Assembly: GCF_011316935.1 (NCBI RefSeq)
Contig: NZ_WLYS01000008.1
Coordinates: forward strand, 1-64,000
From: Sphingobacterium chungjuense
Lineage (GTDB): Bacteria > Bacteroidota > Bacteroidia > Sphingobacteriales > Sphingobacteriaceae
Direction of reading: 5' to 3'
DNA length: 64,000 nt
Below are positions 27,261-35,440 of the stretch, one piece after another. A program made the translations under genes and the position numbers. Within the stretch, counting starts at the first letter, position 1. Each line of letters opens with the position of its first letter. The notes under the pieces were generated by a model, which was given only the letters and a program-made list of their open reading frames with translations, was not told the DNA's origin and ran no database searches.

Positions 27261-27666
27261 ATGAATTGGCTTACATCCTTTGCGTCGTCTACTATTGCTC
27301 GAAAAAATCTACTGCTCCAATTAGAGGCACTATTGGATGCGTATTACGAGCGTGGCGAGCAGCTAGAACTCGGTGTGCCCACAGTTAATTATTGTGCCGA
27401 TCAACTGGATTTATCGGCAAATTATTTCGGAGATTTGATTAAATTGGAGACGGGATTACCTGCTAAGACGCATATTCAAAACTGGATTATTGCCCGAGCG
27501 ATTCATAAAGTAGTTTGCTCCACGTATACAGTAAGCGAAATCTCTTACCTGTTGGGATTCAATTATCCACAACATTTCTGCCGATTCTTTAAAAATAGTC
27601 GGACAAACACCGGTAGCGTTCCGTAAGCAGTATACAATGGAAGACCCGACGGCGTCTGCTCGGTAA
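27261..27666 (+). pseudogene. AraC-family regulator, DNA-binding part only, frameshifted
   Basis: The sequence reads as a C-terminal AraC domain: LELGVPTVNYCADQLDLSAN, YFGDLIKLETGLPAKTHIQN, then TVSEISYLLGFNYPQHFCRF. The last helix is continued only after a +1 shift near 27590 (VGQTPVAFRKQYTMEDPTAS, stop at 27664-27666); without it the frame ends at 27626. The sensor domain that normally precedes it (150-200 residues) is missing. Both defects mark it as a remnant. The shortened product could still bind DNA, though this is unlikely given the damaged second helix-turn-helix end. Confidence 0.75.
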
Positions 27667-27694
27667 GCTCCTATAGGTTTTCTGCGAAAGCATA

Positions 27695-27715
27695 ATCTCC
27701 AATCCTATTGGAGAT
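27695..27715. promoter_or_regulatory. Perfect inverted repeat upstream of the cofactor operon
   Basis: ATCTCCAAT and ATTGGAGAT are exact complements around CCT, 75 bases before the XdhC start. The symmetry and place suit an operator for a dimeric regulator. It could also be the terminator of the AraC remnant, but no T-tract follows, which favours an operator. Confidence 0.45.
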
Positions 27716-27790
27716 AAAAGAAGAGATTGCATGATTTTTGTAGAACCACAGTAAATCACTTGGCATAGGATCCCTAAAAATTTTTGAAGG

Positions 27791-28945
27791 ATGAAAGAGA
27801 TACACGATATAGTCGAAGCTTATGATAAGGCAAGAAGACAAGCCAAGCAGGCCGTACTGGCTACAGTCGTGCGCGTAGAGGGGTCTTCTTATCGGCGCCC
27901 TGGAGCCAGGATGTTGGTTACCGATGACGGACAGATTACAGGTGCCATCAGTGGTGGCTGCCTGGAAGGTGATGCCTTAAATCGCGCGCTTCTGGCTGCT
28001 TACCAAAAGGAAAATAAGCTCATAACCTACGATACGACAAAAGACAGTGATGCCGCTTTTGGCGTACAATTAGGCTGCAATGGTATCGTGCACATTCTGT
28101 TTGAGTATATTGATGCCGAGCAGGATTATAATCCGATCGCTTTATTACGGGAGTTAATTCAGTATCGATCGCATGCAGTAATCGCGGTGCAATATGCATT
28201 GGAACAGCGTGACAGACAGCGAGGTACCTTTTTACTCGTGAAGGAGGATTCGGGCACGCAGAAAAGCTTTGCATCAGTCGCTTCATCTATATCCTACAAT
28301 TTGCAGCAGGATATAAATCAGGTGCTGGAGAACAAGCGTTCGCATCAAACTGCGATTATTGAACAGGGTGTTTCTCAAGATATCTTGCTTGAACACATTG
28401 CGCCGACCATTGCATTGTTCATCTTTGGTGCTGGGAATGATGCTCAGCCGCTAGTGGAACTCGCTACGATATTGAACTGGCCGGTTACGGTCATTGATGG
28501 GCGCGCGACACATGCTACCGCTCGTCGGTTTCCAAAAGCAAAGCGTGTTTTGATCGCTCCGGCTTCTGAGGCAATTGCTCAACTTTCCATTGATTCGTAT
28601 TCTGTAGCTGTGTTAATGACACATAACTATAATTATGATCGGGATGTATTACGTCAATTAATACAATCGGATAGTCCGTACATTGGATTGTTAGGTCCTA
28701 AAAAACGATTCGATCGCTTGATAACTGAACTCAACGAACATGGTAATCGGCCAGATTTGAGCGATATGACACGTCTATTCGGGCCAATAGGCCTGGATAT
28801 TGGCTCAGAAACATCAGAAGAAATTGCACTTTCGATCCTTTCAGAAATAAAGGCAGTTATGAGTAATCGTGATGGCAGATCGCTCCGCGAGCGTACGACA
28901 AAGATGCATGGTAATACACCTGTTTTAACTGGTCATTTATGCTAG
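27791..28945 (+). CDS. XdhC/CoxI-family molybdenum cofactor insertion protein
   Basis: The 384-residue protein has the N-terminal XdhC motif GSSYRRPGARMLVTDDG, the conserved Cys block SGGCLEGDA and a GVQLGCNGIV stretch, then a C-terminal Rossmann-type domain (LFIFGAGNDAQPLVELA, PYIGLLGPKKRF). Proteins of this family bind the mature cofactor, help to sulfurate it with a cysteine desulfurase, and hand it to xanthine dehydrogenase-type enzymes. The gene heads the cofactor operon and its end overlaps moaA by seven bases. The client enzymes are at 23672-26373 and 35441-39263, and a desulfurase is at 39250. Confidence 0.9.
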   Translation: MKEIHDIVEAYDKARRQAKQAVLATVVRVEGSSYRRPGARMLVTDDGQITGAISGGCLEGDALNRALLAAYQKENKLITYDTTKDSDAAFGVQLGCNGIVHILFEYIDAEQDYNPIALLRELIQYRSHAVIAVQYALEQRDRQRGTFLLVKEDSGTQKSFASVASSISYNLQQDINQVLENKRSHQTAIIEQGVSQDILLEHIAPTIALFIFGAGNDAQPLVELATILNWPVTVIDGRATHATARRFPKAKRVLIAPASEAIAQLSIDSYSVAVLMTHNYNYDRDVLRQLIQSDSPYIGLLGPKKRFDRLITELNEHGNRPDLSDMTRLFGPIGLDIGSETSEEIALSILSEIKAVMSNRDGRSLRERTTKMHGNTPVLTGHLC

Positions 28946-29919
28946 TAGATCAATTCGGACGCCAACATACTTACCTTCGTATATCGCTTACAGATAACTG
29001 CAATTTGCGGTGCTTCTACTGCATGCCCGAAGAGGATTATAGTTTTGCACCGCGAGCACAGCTCATGCAGCCTGCGGAGATTGATTTTCTTGCTCGTCGA
29101 TTTGTCGATTTAGGAGTCAATAAGATCCGTCTTACTGGTGGCGAACCATTTGTACGTAAAGATGCGGATCTCATCATGGCCGGGCTGGCGCAACTGCCGG
29201 TTGAATTGGCTTGTACGACCAATGGAATACGGATAGACGACTTGTTGCCCGAAATACGAGCCTGTAATTTCAGCAGTATGAACGTGAGTCTGGACACCCT
29301 GCAGCGCGACAAATTTTTACAGATTACACGCCGCGATTTGTTTGATCGTGTGTATAACAATATCGATCTTTTGTTGCATGAAGGTATTCCTTGTAAAATC
29401 AATGTGGTGGTCATGAAGGGATTGAATGATGACGAGTTAGTTGATTTTATGGCCTTAACCAAAGATCAGCCAATCGAAGTAAGGTTTATTGAGTTTATGC
29501 CGTTTTCCGGAAATAAGTGGACGAGCAATCAAGTGCTAACGCATGCAGAGATTCTGGACTCCTTGGGTATTGATCCAGAATTACACCTCATGCCCGGCAG
29601 TCCGCACGATACCGCAAAGCGGTATAAAATACCTGGCTATCAAGGGAATATTGCGGTCATCAGTTCTATGAGCGAACCGTTCTGTAGCGGTTGTAACCGA
29701 ATCCGGTTAACGGCAGACGGGAAATTGAAAAATTGCCTGTTTTCAGATAGTGAAGTCGATCTGCTCACACCACTACGTTCGGGAGAAGATCCCATTCCGT
29801 TAATCAAAGCACATATTTATAAGAAGAAGGCTAAACTAGGAGGGCAGATGACGCAAGATTTTAATGAATTGGAGGCAGAAAAGCTTTCAAACAGAAGCAT
29901 GATTCGTATCGGTGGATAA
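28939..29919 (+). CDS. moaA: GTP 3',8-cyclase MoaA
   Basis: A 326-residue radical-SAM enzyme for the first step of molybdenum cofactor synthesis, GTP to 3',8-cyclo-7,8-dihydro-GTP. The S-adenosylmethionine cluster is C21NLRC25FYC28, followed by the LTGGEPFVRKD motif. The second, GTP-binding cluster is seen as SEPFCSGCNRIRLTADGKLKNC. The C-terminal Gly-Gly tail (SMIRIGG), required for activity in this family, is intact. The start codon overlaps the XdhC stop. The product goes to the MoaC part of the fusion encoded at 34295. Confidence 0.95.
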   Translation: MLVDQFGRQHTYLRISLTDNCNLRCFYCMPEEDYSFAPRAQLMQPAEIDFLARRFVDLGVNKIRLTGGEPFVRKDADLIMAGLAQLPVELACTTNGIRIDDLLPEIRACNFSSMNVSLDTLQRDKFLQITRRDLFDRVYNNIDLLLHEGIPCKINVVVMKGLNDDELVDFMALTKDQPIEVRFIEFMPFSGNKWTSNQVLTHAEILDSLGIDPELHLMPGSPHDTAKRYKIPGYQGNIAVISSMSEPFCSGCNRIRLTADGKLKNCLFSDSEVDLLTPLRSGEDPIPLIKAHIYKKKAKLGGQMTQDFNELEAEKLSNRSMIRIGG

Positions 29920-29929
29920 TAAGAAGGCA

Positions 29930-31717
29930 ATGGATAACATAGGTGTCGTAATCCTGGCTGCCGGGAGTTCATCCCGTTTGGGATATGGCAAGCAGCTGTT
30001 GAGGCATAAAGGTAAAAGCTTGATCCGTCATATCACAGAAGAGGCACTGCAATTGGATGCTGCTCAAGTTGTCGTCGTGCTTGGGGCTGAGCAGGACGCG
30101 GTCACTCAAGAGTTACAGGATTCTGAGGTGGCAACCTGTGTAAATCCAGACTGGTCCTCCGGTATGGGTTCATCTCTCCGCGTTGGCGTACAGCACGTAT
30201 TGGAGATGAATGCAAACTTATCAGCGGTAATTATTTCGGTTTGCGACCAACCCTTCCTAACTACTGCCGTATTTAGGCAACTTTGCCAAACGTTCGAAGA
30301 GTCGGGAAAAGGAATAGTGACTTGTCGCTACGGGGACGACCCATCACAGATAGGCGTACCTACCTTATTTAGCCGAAAATATGCGGACGAATTGATGCAA
30401 CTCGGAGAAGAAAAAGGCGCCAAAGTACTATTGCAACAACATCAAGATGATGTAACGACGATACCCTTTTTGCAAGGGAATATCGATATAGATACCCCAT
30501 ACGATACCGCGCAATTGATGGAGTATATGGTATCTGTTACGGAGGCTTCTGAACTTATTTTGAAGCAGGTGAATTCACTTCCTGTGGTTCGAGTGCCGCT
30601 GAAGTCATCTCACGGACTGATTTTGGCCGAAGATGTGTATGCCACGGAGGATATTCCCAATTTTGTGCAGTCATCCATGGACGGCTATGCCATCGCATTT
30701 TCAGATCGGAGTCTACCATTACGTTTAGTAGGAGAGATGCGTGCGGGAAGTAGCACCATGCAGTATTTGGGAGCTCAGGAGGTCATACGTGTTTTTACAG
30801 GTGCGCCTGTTCCGTCGGGTGCAGATACGGTCGTCATGCAAGAACGGGTAGAAAAATCTGGGGGAGAAATTCGAATTGTAGATGAAAGCCTGACCAAGGG
30901 TGCCAATATACGTGCCGCAGGTTCAGAAGTGAAAAAGGGGGAGCTTGCGGTTGCTGCGGGTACCTTTCTTTCTGCTGCGGCGATAGGTTATCTGGCAGGC
31001 ATTGGCCACGAGCAGGTAAATGTTTATTCCGCTCCGCGGGTCGCTTTGATGATGACGGGCGATGAGTTACAGTCACTAGGAAAGCCACTGGCATTCGGGG
31101 AAGTCTATGAGTCAAATTCCATACAATTAATGGCGGCTTTGCGAGCCGCTGGAGTGAGCAATGTCGATGCAAAAAAGGTAAAAGATGATCCAGTTGCGCT
31201 GCGCAGCGCCATAGCAGATGCGTTGCCTGAGGCAGATGTACTCATACTCGTTGGGGGAGTTAGTGTGGGTGATTATGATTTCGTGGTGCAATCCTGTTTG
31301 GCCTCAGGTGTTTCTCCGGTATTTCATAAAATAAGACAAAAGCCCGGTAAACCTATCTTTTTCGGGTATTCAGGAAGCACATTAGTGTTTGGTTTACCAG
31401 GCAATCCTTCTTCGGCGTTAACTTGTTTTTACAGATACGTGCTGCCGGCGATAGATCGCATGATGCAGCGCAAATCTTCGCTCAGAGAAACAAAAGCAGT
31501 TGCGGCCAATGATTACCAAAAGCCGGCGGGTTTGACCCACTTTATAAAGGCCTATTATGCCGATGGTAGAGTAGAGGCACTGCATGCGCAAGAATCGTAT
31601 CGTATGCAATCTTATGCGCGTTCTAATGCCTTGATGGTTTTGCCGGAAGACTCAGAAGGGCATGCTAAAGGTGCTGAAGTACAATTAATTTTACTGCCAG
31701 ATCATACATGGATATAG
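29930..31717 (+). CDS. Fusion of MocA-like cytidylyltransferase and MoeA molybdotransferase
   Basis: The 595-residue protein joins two enzymes. Residues 1 to about 200 are a nucleotidyltransferase with LAAGSSSRLGYGKQLL near residues 9-24 and WSSGMGSSLRVG. The AAG and KQLL forms fit MocA (CTP) rather than MobA (GTP). Residues about 205-595 are MoeA, with SSMDGYAIAF, FTGAPVPSGADTVVMQE, MMTGDEL, GGVSVGDYDF, KIRQKPGKPIFFG and LPGNPSSA. MoeA inserts molybdate into adenylylated molybdopterin and the first domain would attach CMP, giving the dinucleotide used by xanthine dehydrogenase-family enzymes. The ATG at 29930 is preferred over a GTG at 29912, which lies inside the moaA stop. Confidence 0.88.
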   Translation: MDNIGVVILAAGSSSRLGYGKQLLRHKGKSLIRHITEEALQLDAAQVVVVLGAEQDAVTQELQDSEVATCVNPDWSSGMGSSLRVGVQHVLEMNANLSAVIISVCDQPFLTTAVFRQLCQTFEESGKGIVTCRYGDDPSQIGVPTLFSRKYADELMQLGEEKGAKVLLQQHQDDVTTIPFLQGNIDIDTPYDTAQLMEYMVSVTEASELILKQVNSLPVVRVPLKSSHGLILAEDVYATEDIPNFVQSSMDGYAIAFSDRSLPLRLVGEMRAGSSTMQYLGAQEVIRVFTGAPVPSGADTVVMQERVEKSGGEIRIVDESLTKGANIRAAGSEVKKGELAVAAGTFLSAAAIGYLAGIGHEQVNVYSAPRVALMMTGDELQSLGKPLAFGEVYESNSIQLMAALRAAGVSNVDAKKVKDDPVALRSAIADALPEADVLILVGGVSVGDYDFVVQSCLASGVSPVFHKIRQKPGKPIFFGYSGSTLVFGLPGNPSSALTCFYRYVLPAIDRMMQRKSSLRETKAVAANDYQKPAGLTHFIKAYYADGRVEALHAQESYRMQSYARSNALMVLPEDSEGHAKGAEVQLILLPDHTWI

Positions 31718-32442
31718 CATTATTTTACGGATTACTGTTTGTTGTTGCCTTTTTATATTCGGCAGTAGGGCATGGCGGAGCCAGCGGCTATCTGGCACTG
31801 ATGGCCTTATACGGAGTCGCTCCACAAGAGATGAAACCTACCGCGTTAATATTGAACCTTTTTGTAGCTATGACGTCCTATATTCAATATTATAGGGGAA
31901 AGCATTTTAAGATGCCCATATTCTTGCCCATCGCGTTAGCCTCTATTCCTTTCGCATTCCTAGGCGGTATGCTTACTATGGACGATGTGTATTATAAAAA
32001 GATCTTGGGTTTGCTGCTCATTTTGCCAATAATACGTTTTTTCTTTTTCAAAAATACGGCAGATGAAAACTTGAAAGCTCCTGTACTAACCATCTCTATT
32101 GCTATTGGCGCGGTAGTTGGACTGCTTTCAGGTATGATCGGAATTGGAGGCGGCATTATCCTGTCGCCCGTATTGATCTTATTGCAGTGGACCAATCAAA
32201 AGCAGACGGCAGCGATCAGTGCGGCATTTATCTTTGTCAATTCGTTGGCAGGATTGGGTGGTATGATGACGCAAGGCATTACCGTTACTAACCACATGGC
32301 GATGTATATTGTCGTCGCTTTTACAGGTGGGTTGCTAGGAGCTTATTTTGGGTCCAAGCGATTCAATCAGGACATACTAAAATATGTTTTGGCTACTGTA
32401 TTGCTGGTGGCGGCATATAAGTTGCTGTTTACTAGTGCTTAA
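31708..32442 (+). CDS. TauE/SafE-family permease
   Basis: The 244-residue protein is hydrophobic throughout, with about eight membrane segments, and shows the family repeats FLYSAVGHGGASGYLALMAL near the N-terminus and VGLLSGMIGIGGGIILSPVL near the middle. TauE/SafE proteins move sulfite, sulfoacetate or other sulfur and carboxylate anions. The gene overlaps the MocA-MoeA gene by ten bases and is followed by moaD, so it is a true operon member. Sulfur supply or sulfite removal for cofactor sulfuration, or oxyanion uptake, are possible roles; these are inference. Confidence 0.85.
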   Translation: MDIALFYGLLFVVAFLYSAVGHGGASGYLALMALYGVAPQEMKPTALILNLFVAMTSYIQYYRGKHFKMPIFLPIALASIPFAFLGGMLTMDDVYYKKILGLLLILPIIRFFFFKNTADENLKAPVLTISIAIGAVVGLLSGMIGIGGGIILSPVLILLQWTNQKQTAAISAAFIFVNSLAGLGGMMTQGITVTNHMAMYIVVAFTGGLLGAYFGSKRFNQDILKYVLATVLLVAAYKLLFTSA

Positions 32443-32477
32443 GTTAGGTTGTTATAAACAATTAAAGAAATAGAGGG

Positions 32478-32708
32478 ATGATGAAAATACGGGTTTTATC
32501 TTTTGGGGGATTGGTTGAAATCATAGGGAAAGAGAATATGATCGAGGCTATCGATACGGATCAGGTAGTAAGCCATTTGGAGCAAACCTATCCGGCGTTA
32601 GCTGGTCGAAAATATGTTTTGGCGATCAACGAACAGATGAAAACCGAAAATACCCTATTGCAGGAAAGTGACGTAGTGGCTTTATTACCTCCCTATTCTG
32701 GCGGTTAA
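32478..32708 (+). CDS. moaD: Molybdopterin synthase sulfur carrier subunit MoaD
   Basis: A 76-residue ubiquitin-like protein that ends in PPYSGG. The C-terminal Gly-Gly is adenylated by MoeB and then carries the thiocarboxylate used to make the dithiolene of molybdopterin. MKIRVLSFGGLVEIIG is a usual MoaD start and VVALLPPYSGG the usual end. Two adjacent ATG codons exist at 32478 and 32481. MoeB follows after one base and MoaE a gene later, so the synthase is encoded in one place. Confidence 0.93.
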   Translation: MMKIRVLSFGGLVEIIGKENMIEAIDTDQVVSHLEQTYPALAGRKYVLAINEQMKTENTLLQESDVVALLPPYSGG

Positions 32709-32709
32709 T

Positions 32710-33822
32710 ATGGAACAGAGCAACAAATCGCGGTACGCACGGCAGTATACACTCCAAGATTTCGGAAAGCAAGGGCAAACGAAATTAGCAGAGGCGCGCG
32801 TGCTAATCGTCGGAGCAGGTGGTCTGGGTTGCCCGGTACTGCAGTACCTGTGCGCAGCTGGAGTAGGCGATATCGGTATCGTTGATGCTGATAAGGTAGG
32901 ATTGAGCAATCTGCACCGCCAACCCTTGTATCGTACTACAGACGTCGGCCGTCTAAAAGCGGAAGTGGCCGCAGCCATACTACGCGCGCAAAACGATACG
33001 ATTACTGTAGTAGAATATGCATTTCACCTCAACAATCAGAATGCTTGGGATTTAATATCCTCGTATGATATTATAGTGGATTGCACCGATAATTTCGAAA
33101 CGCGGTATGTACTTTGCGACGTTTGCGCGCTATTGCATAAGCCATTGGTATATGGCGCTATATATACCTACGAAGGGCAGGTGGCGGTGTTCAATGTGTC
33201 CGATTCACAAGGTATACGGTGTCAATACCGAGATCTTTTTCCAGTTCCCCCGTCGTCCGAAGAAGCGCCGGACTGTGCCACAACCGGCGTTTTGGGCGTT
33301 TTGCCTGGCGTAATCGGTCTTTTACAAGCGAATGAAGTGATCAAACTGTTGGCTGGAATAGGAGAGCCACTGATTAATAAATTATATACCATTGGATTAT
33401 TGGACTATCAATCGGTCACGATACGCCTACAACCACAGCATCATCCGGATGCGCCCGAATCTAGAATTGCCTTCGAGGCCGCAAACTATGGGCATTATTG
33501 CGGATCAGTAAACGAAGATGTAGGACTTATCTCATCAACCGAACTGGATGCGATTGCTCATCGATCCGATTCGCTCTTGATTGATGTACGTGCTCTGGAT
33601 GAGTTGCCACGTTTGTCATTGCCCCATCGAGCGATCCCCTTAGAATTGCTGATGGCAAATGTGCACGAATTGAACGCTTCACACCTGGTGCTGATTTGCC
33701 AAAGCGGCGTGAGAAGTGCGCGTGCTGCCGAGTCGTTGAAGAACTATTTAGGCAACAGACAATCAATAAGCCATCTCCAAGGAGGAATATTGGCCTATCA
33801 ATCAGAAAAAAATGACGAGTAA
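32710..33822 (+). CDS. moeB: MoaD-activating enzyme MoeB with C-terminal rhodanese domain
   Basis: The 370-residue protein has an E1-like adenylation domain (residues 1 to about 245: YARQYTLQDFGKQGQTKL, LIVGAGGLGCPVLQYL, DADKVGLSNLHRQ, DCTDNFETRYV) and a rhodanese domain at the end (LLIDVRALDE; active-site loop CQSGVRSA). It adenylates MoaD and could deliver sulfur through the rhodanese Cys. The zinc Cys pairs usual in E. coli MoeB are incomplete: RCQYRDLFP has one Cys where two are normal, and YCG near 265 has one. The catalytic Cys region DCATTGVLG is intact. A role in thiamine or tRNA thiolation is possible but the operon fits cofactor synthesis. Confidence 0.88.
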   Translation: MEQSNKSRYARQYTLQDFGKQGQTKLAEARVLIVGAGGLGCPVLQYLCAAGVGDIGIVDADKVGLSNLHRQPLYRTTDVGRLKAEVAAAILRAQNDTITVVEYAFHLNNQNAWDLISSYDIIVDCTDNFETRYVLCDVCALLHKPLVYGAIYTYEGQVAVFNVSDSQGIRCQYRDLFPVPPSSEEAPDCATTGVLGVLPGVIGLLQANEVIKLLAGIGEPLINKLYTIGLLDYQSVTIRLQPQHHPDAPESRIAFEAANYGHYCGSVNEDVGLISSTELDAIAHRSDSLLIDVRALDELPRLSLPHRAIPLELLMANVHELNASHLVLICQSGVRSARAAESLKNYLGNRQSISHLQGGILAYQSEKNDE

Positions 33823-34258
33823 ACCAAAAAATATTTTTGTACAGGGAGCTATATCGCCCGCTCTTGTAGCCGAAAGCTTAGAGAAGCATGCAACCGAGCA
33901 AAACATCGGTGCCCATGAAATCTTTCTCGGCCAAGTGCGTGCCGATGAGATTGACGGACGCAAAGTCGCCGCTATTCAATATACCAGCTATGAAAGCATG
34001 GCATTAACACAAATGGAGGAGATTCGAGAACGGATTTTGAGCACCTACAGTTTAGCGTGCATGCATGTATATCATAGCTTAGGAACCGTGCGCGCAGGGC
34101 AGTTGTGCTTATTTGTCTTCGCATCCTCCCGACATAGAAACGAGGCGCAGCAAGCCTGTAGAGATGTCGTTGAGCTGATCAAAAAGGAACTTCCTATTTG
34201 GGGAGAGGAAATTTTTGAAGACAACAGCAGTCAATGGAAAACAAACGCATTCAAATAG
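33812..34258 (+). CDS. moaE: Molybdopterin synthase catalytic subunit MoaE
   Basis: A 148-residue protein with the MoaE signatures HEIFLGQVR, VYHSLGTVRAGQ, SSRHRNEAQQAC and IKKELPIWGEEIFED. It transfers sulfur from MoaD thiocarboxylate to cyclic pyranopterin monophosphate to form molybdopterin. The Lys in IKKELP matches the essential catalytic Lys; the second Lys of the E. coli enzyme (WKRE) is Gly here (WGEE), a form I associate with Bacteroidota. The ATG overlaps the moeB stop by 11 bases. Confidence 0.93.
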   Translation: MTSKPKNIFVQGAISPALVAESLEKHATEQNIGAHEIFLGQVRADEIDGRKVAAIQYTSYESMALTQMEEIRERILSTYSLACMHVYHSLGTVRAGQLCLFVFASSRHRNEAQQACRDVVELIKKELPIWGEEIFEDNSSQWKTNAFK

Positions 34259-34294
34259 CAAGGAATTTCAAAAAGTTGCAGATAAGCCGAATAT

Positions 34295-35206
34295 ATGGTC
34301 GACATAACATACAAAACATTTAGCCTGCGTAAAGCCATTGCCATGGCCAGAGTAGAAACATCTAGCCTTGAAACGGTGCAAGCCGTATTAGATGGCACGG
34401 TACCCAAAGGCAACGTGTTCGAATTTGCGCGTGCGGCTACGCTACTAGCCATTAAGAAAACCAGTGACATCATTCCGGATTGTCACCCCTTGCCGGTAGA
34501 GTATGCTGCAGTGAGCTATAACACGGATGGACTGGCTATTGAAATCACCGTTGAAGTACACACCATTTACAAAACGGGGGTGGAAGTGGAGGCTATGCAC
34601 GGCGCCTCTGTAGCCGCGTTGGTCATTTATGATATGCTGAAACCTATTGATAAAAAAGTGGAGATCGGCACGATCAAGCTGTGCAGCAAAACGGGTGGAA
34701 AGAGTGGCAACCCCACAGTAGTTTCGCCAGAGGAGATCAAGAGCGCCGTGGTCGTATGTAGCGATTCGGTATCGCGCGGCGATAAGCAAGATACTTCGGG
34801 GCGTCTATTGCTCAGGTTATTGGAAGAGCAGGGATTATCCGAGATTGGTTACAGTGTCGTAACTGACGATATCGATGCCATACAGTCTACTTTAAGAGAA
34901 GCTCAGGCGGCAGGTGTGCGCTTGTTGATTTTTATAGGGGGCACAGGCTTATCGAATCGGGATGTGACGCCGGAGGCAGTCCTTCCATTCATTACCAAAG
35001 AAATCCCGGGGATTGCGGAGACGGCGAGACAGTATGGGCAACAAATGATCAAAACCGCCATGCTATCGCGCGTCATAGCGGGCTTTGCAAACGATATGTT
35101 GGTGATGACGTTTCCGGGTTCACCGAATGCTGTGCGTGAATTTATGCAGGTATTGTTTCCTCACCTATGGCATGTTTTCCATGTAAAGGATGCAGGAGGA
35201 CATTAA
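34295..35206 (+). CDS. moaCB: MoaC-MoaB fusion (cyclic pyranopterin monophosphate synthase plus molybdopterin adenylyltransferase)
   Basis: The 303-residue protein begins with MoaC (residues 1 to about 155: VDITYKTFSLRKAIA, KKTSDIIPDCHPLPVEY, EVEAMHGASVAALVIYDMLK, LCSKTGGKSG), containing the Asp and Lys residues of the active site. It continues with a MoaB/MogA domain (AVVVCSDSVSRGDKQDTSGR, FIGGTGLSNRDVTPEAV, FPGSPNAVREFM) that adenylates molybdopterin before molybdate insertion. The order MoaC then MoaB is known as a natural fusion. With MoaA, MoaD, MoaE, MoeB and MocA-MoeA it completes the pathway inside one operon. Confidence 0.93.
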   Translation: MVDITYKTFSLRKAIAMARVETSSLETVQAVLDGTVPKGNVFEFARAATLLAIKKTSDIIPDCHPLPVEYAAVSYNTDGLAIEITVEVHTIYKTGVEVEAMHGASVAALVIYDMLKPIDKKVEIGTIKLCSKTGGKSGNPTVVSPEEIKSAVVVCSDSVSRGDKQDTSGRLLLRLLEEQGLSEIGYSVVTDDIDAIQSTLREAQAAGVRLLIFIGGTGLSNRDVTPEAVLPFITKEIPGIAETARQYGQQMIKTAMLSRVIAGFANDMLVMTFPGSPNAVREFMQVLFPHLWHVFHVKDAGGH

Positions 35207-35440
35207 CTCCGCGTTTTATTTCCCAATATTCATGCTAAAAACAATAATCGGTACGCACTTGTTTTAACATGTACAAGCTGCATGATGTTGTCCATGATTC
35301 GTGAAATTGGTTAACAAATCAGGCGAACAGGTGATATATTTGTTGTCAGAAGAAGAGAAAATAACGGTGCAAGGTGTGGTATTAGCGATAGAATAGCCAG
35401 CATTGTGCTTAACTAGAAGAGATAATAGAAGAATGTAATT

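Noticed and set aside
29912..29929. GTG at 29912 as start of the MocA-MoeA gene
   Set aside because: It would begin inside the moaA stop region and add six residues that are not conserved; the ATG at 29930 gives the normal N-terminus.
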